A DNA stretch of 20,523 nucleotides from an uncultured Oscillospiraceae bacterium (GCA_910584285.1 CAJTYK010000035.1:1-20523), one strand, 5' to 3'; counted from the first letter of the stretch, positions 1 through 7,548 are shown. Translations and numbers: made by a program. The notes: generated from the sequence alone by a model not told the origin.

Positions 1-16
1 TTTACCTCTTATATAT

Positions 17-46
17 GAAAAAGTCTGCCCCTCGGCAGACTTTTTC
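17..46. terminator. Bidirectional intrinsic terminator hairpin
   Basis: A perfect 13-bp inverted repeat (17-29 pairing with 34-46) has a 4-nt loop. It starts with an A-run and ends with a T-run, so it can work as a rho-independent terminator in both directions. It could end a plus-strand gene left of the window and also stop minus-strand transcripts from the broken permease at 189-1024. Confidence 0.8.
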
Positions 47-56
47 GACAGGCTGT

Positions 57-79
57 GATGCCATAAGGCATCTTTTTTT
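57..79 (+). terminator. Second intrinsic terminator, plus strand
   Basis: GATGCC-ATAA-GGCATC (57-72) is followed by seven T residues (73-79), a compact plus-strand terminator. It sits 10 bp after the hairpin at 17-46, giving a tandem terminator for a gene lying left of the window. Positions 80-188 hold nothing else I can support. Confidence 0.7.
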
Positions 80-188
80 CTTGCCCCCATCCACGCCCAC
101 TATGCTTTCCCTGGCATTTTGTCAACAGGCCGAGCTTTTTAGCTCGTTGTAAAACAGCGTCCCAAAGTTTTTCATGTCCACCCTCCCA

Positions 189-1024
189 TCAGGCACCGCT
201 GACGGCCTGCCGCCGCCAGCCCAGCCAGCACACCGCCGACAGCGCCGCCGCGGCGGCAAGGTACACCAGCACCCCGGCCTGCATCAGGTTCAGCGGGAGG
301 CTGAAAAAGTATTTCAGCGGTTTGGCGGTCAGCGCGGCGGCGCTCACCAGCCCCAGGTTCCATAGCGGATCAAACTGGAGCCGATCACCGCCCCCATGGC
401 CATGGCCGCCGCCAGTATGGAGGTCACGCCCCCGGCCAAGATCTTCGCCAGGAACAGGCACTTCCGCCCCTGCCTGCTGGTGAAGATCTGGGGATAGGTG
501 CGGGCGCGGCGCTCCTGCGAGAACAGGTCGCACACGCACAGCGCCACCAACACAGGGATGAAGATGCCCATGGTGCCCAGTACGTCGAACAGGCGGTTGG
601 GAGCGTCGGTGGGTTCGTAGATGAAGGGCTGCTGGGTTTGCTCCTCCAGTCGCTCCCAATAGCAGATCTCCTCCTTCGTGAGATAATTTCCCCAGGGGCG
701 TTCCATATTCTCTCGGAACATATCCAGGCGGTGGAGATAGCTGTCCTTCATGCTCAACAGATGATAGGCCCCATAATAGGTGGGATCCACCAGGTAAAAG
801 TAGGCGTCGGGCCCTGTGATAACAAAATTGTTGTCGGGCGTGGTAATTTGCCCCAACTCCATGCCGTCCACTGTCCCGGAAAGCGCGTCCAGCGCCCGCT
901 GGAAAAACGTCTCGTCTATCACCTGGCCGCTGAGCAGCCGGGGGGCTTCTATCACAGTCCGATCTTGCTCCGCCGCCGTAACCTCCCGACTGATCGTCTG
1001 GCCATCGGCCAGTTGAGTTTCCAT
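189..1024 (-). pseudogene. Broken ABC-2-type transporter permease
   Basis: The minus-strand frame from ATG 1024 to stop 344 (226 aa) has a long extracytoplasmic-type domain (residues about 1-145). Two membrane segments follow, including GTMGIFIPVLVALCVCDLF and a second near residues 195-218, separated by the cytoplasmic stretch SQERRARTYPQIFTSRQGRK, as in ABC-2-type permeases. The frame stops after RYGTWGW. A different frame then continues without interruption from about 360 to 189 and encodes another hydrophobic helix (QAGVLVYLAAAAALSAVCW) with a basic end, so a frameshift lies near 360. The N-terminal anchor helix expected for this family is missing, because an in-frame TGA directly precedes ATG 1024. 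No ATP-binding partner is in the window. The frames are seen directly; the family is an inference from topology. Confidence 0.6.
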
Positions 1025-1131
1025 TCAAAGTATTCCTTCCTGGTGATCTCCCCGGCGTGTAACTCTTTCTGGCGCAAGAGCCATGCCCTCGTCCCCTTAG
1101 CAGAGAGCGCCCACAGCAACCCATCCTGAAT
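1010..1131 (-). other. Unassigned coding remnant (about 40 codons)
   Basis: A minus-strand frame different from that of the neighbouring permease is open from 1131, just after a TGA at 1134-1132. It reads as natural protein, including LWALSAKGTRAW, LLRQKELHAGEIT and EYFEWKLNWP. After NWP it becomes arginine-rich shadow sequence and stops near 951, while the permease frame takes over. It looks like the tail of another gene joined to the decapitated permease. I do not recognise the family. No start codon with a ribosome binding site is evident. Confidence 0.35.
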
Positions 1132-1140
1132 TCAGACAAA

Positions 1141-1187
1141 GGACAGGGGCCCCGCGGCAAGGCTTCAGCCGCGCGGGGCCCCTGTCC
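1141..1187 (-). terminator. Long GC-rich hairpin, possible yfcE terminator
   Basis: A 16-bp perfect inverted repeat (1141-1156 with 1172-1187) has a 15-nt loop that can form a small GGC/GCC stem. On the minus strand the stem is followed by TTTGTC, a weak U-tract. It could therefore end transcripts from the phosphodiesterase at 1351-1809. It may instead be a dispersed palindromic repeat. A smaller GCGCCG/CGGCGC inverted repeat lies at about 1207-1220. The rest of 1188-1350 shows nothing further. Confidence 0.45.
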
Positions 1188-1350
1188 TGGGCACAGCGTA
1201 ACACACAGCGCCGTCCGGCGCCTACATTCAGGAAAACAGCTTGTGCTGCAAGTCGTTACCGTTATATGTAGATATCCGATTTCTTCTTAACATCAGCCAA
1301 AATTCTGGCTTTAAGCGTCTAATCGGCTGGCATCTCAAAGTTGATCCTGC

Positions 1351-1809
1351 TCACCGCAGATCCACCCGGAACGTCCCGCCGCGTACCGTCACCACAGCGT
1401 ATCCCGAGCGGTTGTTCACCCCACCCGCCGTCCCCGGGTTGAGCAACCATACGCCGCTCTCTGGCTGGCTCAGCGCCTGGTGGGTGTGGCCAAAGCACAC
1501 CACCGCCGCCCCCCGGCGCTTTCCCTCCTCCACCAACCGATCTGTGCCCTGCTTGGCATGGAAGCGATGGCCGTGGGTCAGGAAAAACCGCACGCCCTCC
1601 GCCTCCACCAGCAGCTCGTCCGGCCCGGCGTGGAAATCGCAGTTTCCCTGCACCAGATCCATGGGCAAGTCGGGGTAGACGTCCGCCAGAGCCTGACCAT
1701 CTCGGTAATTGTCCCCCAGGAAAAATACCCGCTGGGGCTGTTCCTTTTCTACGGCGTCCAGCATCAGGCTCAGCCGCCCGTGGGAATCGGAAAAAACTAA
1801 AATCTTCAT
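1351..1809 (-). CDS. YfcE/MJ0936-type metallophosphoesterase
   Basis: This 152-aa protein has the complete motif set of small calcineurin-like phosphodiesterases: DSH (residues 8-10), GDN (32-34), GNCD (56-59), THGH (78-81) and GHTH (107-110). These ligate a two-metal centre that cleaves phosphodiesters. The family is YfcE/YsnB-like; the physiological substrate is usually unknown. Length is slightly short but complete. ATG 1809 gives the usual MKILVFSDSH start. A GGGGGAGGG ribosome site lies about 14 nt upstream, so GTG 1818, adding three residues, is better spaced and remains possible. The gene diverges from the plus-strand cassette starting at 1865, leaving only 55 bp for both start regions. 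The cellular role cannot be told from the sequence. Confidence 0.9.
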   Translation of the reverse strand: MKILVFSDSHGRLSLMLDAVEKEQPQRVFFLGDNYRDGQALADVYPDLPMDLVQGNCDFHAGPDELLVEAEGVRFFLTHGHRFHAKQGTDRLVEEGKRRGAAVVCFGHTHQALSQPESGVWLLNPGTAGGVNNRSGYAVVTVRGGTFRVDLR

Positions 1810-1813
1810 GGAG

Positions 1814-1842
1814 TTCACCATTCCCTCCCCCGCACATATACT
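1814..1842 (+). promoter_or_regulatory. Probable sigma-A promoter of the plus-strand cassette
   Basis: TTCACC (1814-1819) and TATACT (1837-1842) are separated by exactly 17 bp. Transcription would start near 1849, just before the ribosome site GGAGGGAG at 1854-1861, giving a very short leader. The -35 box overlaps the first codons or leader of the divergent phosphodiesterase gene, so the two genes may interfere with or co-regulate each other. Confidence 0.5.
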
Positions 1843-1864
1843 GGGAATGATTGGAGGGAGTCCT

Positions 1865-2125
1865 ATGCCGAATTTTGACGAACTGATCAAGGGAAAAGAG
1901 GCGGCCCGCCTCATGAGCGACAAGGGTAAGCTGGAGCAGCTCCGGGACGCGCCGGAAACCCAGCAGATCTTTTCCATGTTGAGCCGCACCACCGGCGATC
2001 TGGAGTCCGCCGCGGAGCGGGCCGCCAAAGGCGACGCCGCCCAGCTCACCGACGCCATCCGCCAGCTCATGCGGGATCCGGAGGGGGCCCGGCTGATCCA
2101 GAAGATGAAGGACAGCTTGAAATAA
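1865..2125 (+). CDS. Conserved-looking hypothetical protein, 86 aa (cassette gene 1)
   Basis: ATG 1865 is preceded by a strong GGAGGGAG site at 4-nt spacing. The product is a small, charged, probably all-helical soluble protein without signal peptide or membrane segment. It starts MPNFDELIKGKEAARLM and ends in a helix with the pattern LMRDPEGARLIQKMKDSLK. It contains no cysteine and no recognisable catalytic motif. It is the first gene of a three-gene plus-strand cassette (1865-3013) and is followed 32 bp later by the next gene with its own ribosome site. I do not recognise the family. The cassette context suggests that the three products act together, possibly at the membrane because gene 3 is hydrophobic, but this is only inference. 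Confidence 0.75.
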   Translation: MPNFDELIKGKEAARLMSDKGKLEQLRDAPETQQIFSMLSRTTGDLESAAERAAKGDAAQLTDAIRQLMRDPEGARLIQKMKDSLK

Positions 2126-2157
2126 TCTAAACCACAGCGGCAGGGAGAGGGGCAGCC

Positions 2158-2643
2158 ATGAGCGAACTGGAAGAAAAACTGGAAAGCGTTCTCGGCAACC
2201 CCCAAGCTATGGCCCAGATCATGGCCCTGGCTCAGTCGTTGAACGGGGGCGGCAGCCCGCCCGCCGCCGGGACAGGGGAGCCGTCCCAGCCCCAGGAACA
2301 GCCCCAGGCGCAGGCCCAGGCGCAGAGCCCCACACCCCCTCCGGCGCCCTCCGCGTCCGGAGGCCCCGGGGACGGGCTGGGCAGTCTGCTGGGGGGCCTT
2401 GGCTCCCTGGATCCCAAGCTGCTGTCCGCCGCCGCGGGCCTCATCGGCCAGTTCAACAGTGGCGCGGACGATCAACGCGTGGCCCTGCTCACCGCCCTGC
2501 GCCCCTTTGTAAAGGAGGAGCGGTACGCCAAGCTGGACAAGGCCATCCAGATTGCCAAGTTGTCCCGGCTGATCCGCTCTGGACTGGAGCTGTTCCGGGC
2601 CCAGCGGGAGAGCAGCCGCAGGGAGGAGGACGGCCATGTATAA
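2158..2643 (+). CDS. Hypothetical protein with Pro/Gln/Ala-rich linker, 161 aa (cassette gene 2)
   Basis: ATG 2158 follows AGGGAGAGGGG at good spacing. An N-terminal helix (residues 1-29) is joined by a low-complexity Pro/Gln/Ala/Gly linker (about 30-75, with a QAQAQAQ run) to a glycine/leucine-rich part (74-100). A basic helical C-terminal domain follows (105-150), containing LLTALRPFVKEERYAKLDKA. Periodic leucines in the C-terminal part suggest helix packing or protein contacts. There are no cysteines, signal peptide or clear membrane segment. Its last 8 bp overlap the start of the next gene, which indicates translational coupling. I do not recognise a characterised family. Restriction to this class of bacteria would need a database search. 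Confidence 0.75.
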   Translation: MSELEEKLESVLGNPQAMAQIMALAQSLNGGGSPPAAGTGEPSQPQEQPQAQAQAQSPTPPPAPSASGGPGDGLGSLLGGLGSLDPKLLSAAAGLIGQFNSGADDQRVALLTALRPFVKEERYAKLDKAIQIAKLSRLIRSGLELFRAQRESSRREEDGHV

Positions 2644-3013
2644 CCAATATCTGGACGGCAGCGACTTTGTTCTGCTGGATCCCGAGCCCCAAGCTCAGCC
2701 CTCCGGCGGCCATAGCCAGGGGCGGGGCTGCCCCAGCTCAGGGCCGTCCCACCGGCCAATGTCCCAGCCCGGCCCCCGGCCCCAGCCCAAGAACGACCTA
2801 ATGGGCGAGATCACCGGAGGGCTGGGCCAGCTGCTGGACGGGGTGCTGAAGCACTTTTCCCTGGAAAACTTTGACACCGGCGACATTCTGCTGGTGCTGA
2901 TCATCCTGTTCCTCTACCTGGAGGGGGACAATCTGGAGCTGGTGATCACCCTGGGCCTCATGCTGCTGCTGGGTCTGGGAGATGACAAGCCCAAAGAGAA
3001 GGAGGAGTGTTGA
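2636..3013 (+). CDS. Hypothetical membrane-associated protein, 125 aa (cassette gene 3)
   Basis: ATG 2636 lies inside the end of the previous gene (8-bp overlap), with GGGAGGAGG upstream in the overlapping coding sequence. The first 55 residues are Pro/Gly/Ser/Gln-rich and probably disordered. A short amphipathic region follows (57-75), then a hydrophobic hairpin: ILLVLIILFLYL (about 84-95), the polar turn EGDN, and LVITLGLMLLLGL (about 102-114). The tail is charged. This fits a small protein inserted in, or lying on, the membrane. Its stop codon TGA (3011-3013) directly abuts the stop codon of the convergent gene at 3014, with no terminator between. Function unknown. Confidence 0.75.
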   Translation: MYNQYLDGSDFVLLDPEPQAQPSGGHSQGRGCPSSGPSHRPMSQPGPRPQPKNDLMGEITGGLGQLLDGVLKHFSLENFDTGDILLVLIILFLYLEGDNLELVITLGLMLLLGLGDDKPKEKEEC

Positions 3014-3778
3014 TCATCGCTCCGGCGCGTAGAGCTGGGTTCCGTCTGGAAGGGTAAAAATGCCCGCCGCCTGATCCAGGGGGCTGACCACCTGCTGGGA
3101 GGACATGGCATACACCAGCTCGCCGTCCTTTTCCGTCTCCGCCGCCATCAGCAGGCCGCTGGTTTCTGAGATCCAGTACCGCTCCACATAGCCCAGCGAC
3201 CGGGAGGCCGCCTCCACAAAGACGCAGGGCAGGCCGTCCCGCTCCACATAGCCCGCGGCGGTGATCCGCTCCTTGTCCAGCGCCAGCACATCCTCATAGG
3301 TGGGCAGGCGCTGGATCAGATCAGCGGACAAGTCCGCCCCCGGGCCCTCATACACCGCGCTCTCCCGGTCGTACCACAGCCACAGCCGGCCGTCCCCTAA
3401 AATGGCGTGCTCCACCCGACCAGAGGCCAGGGTCACGTCCGTCCGGCTCCAGCCGCCGTCCGCCCAGATCTGGGCTGAGGCAGAGCCTACCGGCTGTCCC
3501 GCGTCAAAATACTGCACCGCCACCGTCCGGCTGTAGCTCTCGTATCGGGTCAGGGAGGCGATGAGGCTCTGTACCGTCCGGGTGGATACCTCCACCATCA
3601 GCCCGCCCCGCTCCCCGCTGGGCGACCCGCTGGGATCCAGGCTGGCGGTGGCGTCCGGGTTGGCCAGCTCCAGCTTGGGGGTGGGGGCGAATAGGTTCAT
3701 GGAAAAGCTGTACAGCACCGCCGCCAGCACCACCAGGATGATCACCACCGCCAGGATGGTGCGCTTTCGCTCCTCCAC
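3014..3778 (-). CDS. Membrane-anchored extracytoplasmic protein, 254 aa, function unknown
   Basis: The start is GTG 3778, with AAAGGGGG about 8 nt upstream. After MEERKR comes one hydrophobic segment (residues about 7-27) that anchors or exports the protein, then a Ser/Pro-rich linker (35-60) and a roughly 190-residue beta-rich domain. The domain has alternating strands such as IWADGGWSRTDVTLASG, GRLWLWYDRESAVYEG and GYVERYWISETSGLLMAAE. This resembles the LolA/RseB-type fold that binds lipids or peptides, but that is an inference from the strand pattern and not a motif match. It is the last gene of the minus-strand run, 33 bp after the epimerase gene, so a role in envelope polymer handling is plausible. 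It ends stop-to-stop against the convergent gene at 3013. Confidence 0.75.
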   Translation of the reverse strand: MEERKRTILAVVIILVVLAAVLYSFSMNLFAPTPKLELANPDATASLDPSGSPSGERGGLMVEVSTRTVQSLIASLTRYESYSRTVAVQYFDAGQPVGSASAQIWADGGWSRTDVTLASGRVEHAILGDGRLWLWYDRESAVYEGPGADLSADLIQRLPTYEDVLALDKERITAAGYVERDGLPCVFVEAASRSLGYVERYWISETSGLLMAAETEKDGELVYAMSSQQVVSPLDQAAGIFTLPDGTQLYAPER

Positions 3779-3811
3779 GCAAAGGCCCCCTTTCTCACCG
3801 CGTTCCTCCGG

Positions 3812-4966
3812 TCAGCGGCTTTGAAATGTCTCCGGCGGACGGCTGGATCGGCCGAAGTAGTACAAAATGGCGTCGGCGATCCGGCGGCAGGCCGTCCCGT
3901 CCCCATAGGGGTTGACGGCGTGGGCCATCCCGGCATAGGCCGCCGGGGACTCAATCAGCTCCGACGCCAGGTTGAAAATATCCGTCTCGCGGGTGCCCGC
4001 GATGCGCACCGTCCCCGCCGCCACCGCCTCGGGCCGCTCCGTCTCCCGGCGCAGGACAAGCACCGGCTTGCCCAGGGCGGGGGCCTCCTCCTGGAGGCCG
4101 CCGGAGTCGGTGAGCACCAGGTAGCTCCGGGCCATCAGATTGTGCATCTCGTCGGCGGTGAGGGGATCCACCAGATGGACATTTTTCAGCCCATCCAGAT
4201 GGCCGTGGGCCGCCTTCTGCACAACCGGGGACAGGTGCACCGGATACACCAGCTCGATCTGATCCACATAGGCAAGGGCCAGCCGCCGCAGGGCCTTCAT
4301 GATCTGCTCCATGGGTTCGCCGTAATTTTCCCGGCGGTGGCAGGTGACCACGACCACCTTTTTGCCCTGGTAGTCCAGCCGGTTCAGCTCCTCGGTAGTG
4401 AACCGGAAGTTCTTCCTCACAGTGGTGCCCAGGGCGTCGATCACCGTGTTGCCGGTGACAAACACGCCCTTTGTCACGCCCTCTGCCGCCAGGTTGCGGC
4501 GGTTGCTCTCGGTGGGGCAGAAGTGGAGATCCGCCAGCCGGCTCACCATACAGCGGTTCATCTCCTCCGGGAAGGGGGAGTATTTGTCCCAGGTGCGCAG
4601 GCCGGCCTCCACGTGGCCGATGGAGATCTGCTGGTAGAAGGCGGCCAGCGCACCGGCGAAGGTGGTGGAGGTGTCCCCATGCACCAACACCAGGTCGGGT
4701 CGCACCTGCTGGAATACGTTCTCCAGCCCCAGCAGGCACTTGGAGGTGATGGTGGACAGGCTCTGCTTGGCCTCCATGATGTCCAGGTCGAATTCCGGCT
4801 TGATCCGAAAGATGTCCAGTACCGTGTCCAGCATCTGCCGGTGCTGGGCGGTGACGCAGCAATAGCTCTCAAATTCCGGGCGGCGCTCCAGCTCCTTCAC
4901 CAGGGGGGCCATCTTGATGGCCTCGGGCCGGGTGCCGAAAATCGTCATCACCTTCAGCTTATCCAT
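3812..4966 (-). CDS. wecB: UDP-N-acetylglucosamine 2-epimerase (non-hydrolysing)
   Basis: This 384-aa cytosolic enzyme interconverts UDP-GlcNAc and UDP-ManNAc, the donor for wall-polymer linkage units. Family signatures are all present: GTRPEAIK (11-18), HGDT (96-99), HVEAGLRT (118-125), FPEEMNR (132-138), CHRREN (209-214) and DSGGLQEE in the C-terminal Rossmann half. The length is normal for WecB/MnaA. ATG 4966 is chosen because GGAGGACA lies 6 nt upstream and the protein then begins MDKLKVMTIFGTRPEA. The start overlaps the end of the upstream transferase gene by 8 bp (ATGGATAA), so the two are translationally coupled. Together they would make the first lipid-linked sugar and the next sugar donor of a secondary wall polymer. 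In a Gram-positive, mnaA is an equally valid name. Confidence 0.95.
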   Translation of the reverse strand: MDKLKVMTIFGTRPEAIKMAPLVKELERRPEFESYCCVTAQHRQMLDTVLDIFRIKPEFDLDIMEAKQSLSTITSKCLLGLENVFQQVRPDLVLVHGDTSTTFAGALAAFYQQISIGHVEAGLRTWDKYSPFPEEMNRCMVSRLADLHFCPTESNRRNLAAEGVTKGVFVTGNTVIDALGTTVRKNFRFTTEELNRLDYQGKKVVVVTCHRRENYGEPMEQIMKALRRLALAYVDQIELVYPVHLSPVVQKAAHGHLDGLKNVHLVDPLTADEMHNLMARSYLVLTDSGGLQEEAPALGKPVLVLRRETERPEAVAAGTVRIAGTRETDIFNLASELIESPAAYAGMAHAVNPYGDGTACRRIADAILYYFGRSSRPPETFQSR

Positions 4967-6086
4967 CCCGCTTGTCCTCCCCCTGCTCTCCTGAGTCGTC
5001 CTTCTCATCGGGCTCGTCCCCCTCCCCGGAGGGCCCCACCAGGAACACCCGCCACGCCACGGCCACCGCCACTCCCATAGCCACCAGGAACAGCATGGCC
5101 CGGGCGGCGCCCCCGGTGGTGAGCACCACGGCGGACAGACCCAAAATGGCGGAGATCACATACAGCACGCCCACCGCCTGCTTCTGGGAGAAGCCCATGT
5201 CGATGAGCCGGTGGTGGACGTGGCCCCGGTCGGGCTGCATGGGGCTCTGCCCGTGGGACACCCGGCGCACCACCGCGAAGCACACATCGAAAATCGGCAG
5301 GCCCAGCATGAGAAAGGGCACCACGAAGGAGATGATGGTGTACTGCTTGAACATCCCGTTCACCGACACCGTGGCCATGATGAAGCCCAAAAAGGTGGAG
5401 CCGGTATCCCCCATGAAGATCTTGGCGGGGTTGAAGTTATAGGGCAGGAAGCCGATACAGGCCCCCACCAGCGCCGCCATCATCACCTCCACGTCCAGCT
5501 GCTCGCTGACCTGCCGGGCGATGATGAGCATGGTGGCTGAGCTGATGGTGGACACGCCGCAGGCCAGCCCGTCCAGCCCGTCGATGAGGTTCACCGCGTT
5601 GGTGATGGCCACGATCCAAATCACCGTGATGGGGTAGGACAGCCAGCCCAGCTGCCACACCTCGTTGGCGCTGAAGATGTTGGGGTTGGACAGCACCTCG
5701 ATGCGGTTGCCCGCCATCACAGCGATGAGGGCGGCCACAATCTGCACCAGGAACTTGGGCTTGGCGGGCAGAGCATACTTGTCGTCCAGCACACCCAGCA
5801 CCACGATGATCACCGCCCCCAGCAGCATCCCCTTTTTCTCGGTGTCCAGGGGGACGAACACCAGCACTGCCGCCAGAAAGCCGAAGAAGATGGCCAGCCC
5901 GCCCATGCGGGGGATAGGGTGATCGTGCATCCGGCGGCCGTCCTTGGGCACGTCCACCGCCCCATACTTCACGGACAGCACCTTGACCAGCGGCGTGAAC
6001 ACGCAGGATATGATCGCCGCCGTCAGCAGCGCCAGCAGCACATACCAGATGTCCTGTGATGCAAGGATTCTCCCTAAATCATTCAA
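4959..6086 (-). CDS. tagO: Undecaprenyl-phosphate GlcNAc-1-phosphate transferase (WecA/TagO/MraY family)
   Basis: This 375-aa polytopic membrane enzyme moves a HexNAc-1-phosphate from a UDP-sugar to undecaprenyl phosphate, starting wall polymer synthesis. Motifs of the PNPT superfamily are in order: DDK (101-103), NAVNLIDGLDGLA (163-175), NFNPAKIFMGDTGS (217-230) and DRGHVHHRL (286-294). The last is typical of WecA/TagO and absent from MraY. About ten hydrophobic segments are visible. The C-terminal tail (from about 352) is highly charged and cytoplasmic. The start is TTG 6086, with AAAGGAG 10 nt upstream; the nearby ATG at 6082 is out of frame and meets a stop at once. It overlaps the epimerase gene by 8 bp. 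The polymer itself is not defined here. Confidence 0.92.
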   Translation of the reverse strand: MNDLGRILASQDIWYVLLALLTAAIISCVFTPLVKVLSVKYGAVDVPKDGRRMHDHPIPRMGGLAIFFGFLAAVLVFVPLDTEKKGMLLGAVIIVVLGVLDDKYALPAKPKFLVQIVAALIAVMAGNRIEVLSNPNIFSANEVWQLGWLSYPITVIWIVAITNAVNLIDGLDGLACGVSTISSATMLIIARQVSEQLDVEVMMAALVGACIGFLPYNFNPAKIFMGDTGSTFLGFIMATVSVNGMFKQYTIISFVVPFLMLGLPIFDVCFAVVRRVSHGQSPMQPDRGHVHHRLIDMGFSQKQAVGVLYVISAILGLSAVVLTTGGAARAMLFLVAMGVAVAVAWRVFLVGPSGEGDEPDEKDDSGEQGEDKRDG

Positions 6087-6127
6087 GTGAATTTCGCTCC
6101 TTTACCCAGCGTCTTTCTCTCTCCCGC

Positions 6128-7132
6128 TCACCGGGGTAAAAAGCCCACTTTTTTGTACACCTTCCGCAGGGTCTTGTTGGCGATGTACTCCGCCTTTTCC
6201 GCCCCGGCCCGGTAGACGCCCTCCAGGTACGCCTTGTCTGCCAGCAGCCGCTCCGTCTCCTCCCGGATGGGCCGCAGGGTCTCGATGACCGCCTCGCCCA
6301 CGGCGGGCTTGAACTTGCCGTAGCCCTGGCCGTCGAACTCCCGCTCGATCTCCTCGTAGCTCTTGCCAGTGGCAGAGGCGTAGATCTGCATCAGGTTAGA
6401 CACCCCGGGCTTGGCCGCCGGGTCATAGCGTACACAGTGCTCAACATCGCTATCGGTGATGGCCCGCTTGAACTTCCGGGCGATGTCCTCCGGCTTCTCC
6501 ATGAGGAACACGCAGCCCTCGGGCTGGGATTTGCTCATCTTGCTGTCCGGGGTGGACAGGCTCATGATCCGGGCCCCCACCTTGGCGATGTAGGGCTCGG
6601 GCACCTTGAGCACGTCGCCGTACACGCCATTGAAGCGGTTGGCGATGTCCCGGCAGATCTCCACGTGCTGCTTCTGATCCTCCCCCACGGGGACAAAATC
6701 CGGTTGGTAGAGCAGAATATCTGCCGCCATCAGCACCGGGTAGGTAAATAACCCCGCGTTGATATTGTCGGCGTTCCGGGCGGACTTGTCCTTGAACTGA
6801 GTCATGCGGGACAGTTCGCCGAACATGGTGTAACAGTCCAACACCCAAGCAAATTGGCTGTGGGCGGGCACATGGGACTGGATGAACAGCACGCACTTGT
6901 CCGGATCCAGCCCGCAGGCGATGTAGTTGGCCAGCAGCGTCAGCACCCGGCGGCGCAGCTGGGCCGGATCCTGCCGCACAGTGATGGTGTGCAGATCCGC
7001 CAGGAAGAAATAGCAGTCGTATTCATCAATCATCTCGGGCCAGTGGCGCAGCGGCCCCAGGTAATTGCCCAGATGCAGCTCTCCGCTGGGCTGGATGCCG
7101 GAGAGCATCACTTTTTTCCCTTGGTTTTCCAT
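6128..7132 (-). CDS. trpS: Tryptophan-tRNA ligase
   Basis: This 334-aa cytosolic class I synthetase charges tRNA-Trp using ATP. The HIGH-type signature PSGELHLGNY is at residues 15-24 and the KMSKS loop at 198-202 (DSKMSKSQPEG). Other family stretches are GDVLKVPEP and the FKRAITDSD region. The length matches bacterial TrpRS. Start ATG 7132 has the purine-rich GAAGGAAAGG upstream. It lies 21 bp after rsfS and 41 bp before the tagO-like gene in the same direction, so it is probably part of the same transcript. No T-box leader is visible upstream, since the space is filled by the preceding genes. Confidence 0.96.
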   Translation of the reverse strand: MENQGKKVMLSGIQPSGELHLGNYLGPLRHWPEMIDEYDCYFFLADLHTITVRQDPAQLRRRVLTLLANYIACGLDPDKCVLFIQSHVPAHSQFAWVLDCYTMFGELSRMTQFKDKSARNADNINAGLFTYPVLMAADILLYQPDFVPVGEDQKQHVEICRDIANRFNGVYGDVLKVPEPYIAKVGARIMSLSTPDSKMSKSQPEGCVFLMEKPEDIARKFKRAITDSDVEHCVRYDPAAKPGVSNLMQIYASATGKSYEEIEREFDGQGYGKFKPAVGEAVIETLRPIREETERLLADKAYLEGVYRAGAEKAEYIANKTLRKVYKKVGFLPR

Positions 7133-7153
7133 ATCAGCTCACGCCTTTCCTTC

Positions 7154-7522
7154 TTACTCGCCCTGGGCCGTCAGGTACGGGGACACGTCCACCGGCTTGG
7201 CGTCCGACCAAAGCCGCTCCAGGTCGTAAAACGCCCGGCCCTCCTCGGTAAACACGTGCACTACCACTGCGGAGTAGTCCAGCAGCGTCCACTGGCCCCC
7301 CCGGTGCCCCTCGATGTGGTGGGGCTCCTCGCCCGCCTTGGACAGGGATTCCTCCACCGCCTCCGCCAGCGCCCGCACCTGGGTGTTGGACGTGCCGGTG
7401 CAGATGACAAAATAGTCCGCCAGAGTAGTCTGATCGGCGGTATACAGCACCTTGAGATCCTTGCCCTTCTTGTCGTCCAGCGCCTTCACGGCCACGGCGA
7501 TGATCTCCTTTGGGTTCAGCAT
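7154..7522 (-). CDS. rsfS: Ribosome silencing factor RsfS (Iojap/DUF143)
   Basis: This 122-aa protein binds ribosomal protein L14 (uL14) and blocks subunit joining under nutrient limitation. Family features are the TTLADYFVICTGTSNTQVRA stretch, HHIEGHRGGQWTLLDYSAVV and VHVFTEEGRAFYDLERLW. The length is typical. ATG 7522 is preferred over the upstream start at 7552, because GGAG lies 8 nt before it and the extra residues (MNLQIKGDDH) are not family-like. It sits 26 bp downstream of the LCP gene. The order nadD-yqeK-rsfS is conserved in Firmicutes, here with an LCP gene inserted. Confidence 0.95.
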   Translation of the reverse strand: MLNPKEIIAVAVKALDDKKGKDLKVLYTADQTTLADYFVICTGTSNTQVRALAEAVEESLSKAGEEPHHIEGHRGGQWTLLDYSAVVVHVFTEEGRAFYDLERLWSDAKPVDVSPYLTAQGE

Positions 7523-7548
7523 ATGATCGTCTCCTTTGATCTGTAAAT

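Noticed and set aside
131..150. CGAGCT/AGCTCG hairpin with a T-rich loop near 131-146
   Set aside because: Short stem with no T-tract on either side beyond TTGT; not a convincing terminator.
1810..2637. The minus-strand frame of the phosphodiesterase stays open far upstream, to 2637
   Set aside because: The extension is antisense to two genes with strong ribosome sites, and the enzyme's conserved N-terminus starts at 1809.
3821..5080. Long open frame on the plus strand opposite the epimerase gene
   Set aside because: Its protein is His/Gln/Val/Leu-rich low-complexity sequence typical of the antisense of GC-rich genes, and the minus strand encodes a clear WecB.
6087..7153. Possible T-box or Trp-responsive leader for trpS
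   Set aside because: Only 21 bp separate trpS from rsfS, leaving no room for a T-box leader.
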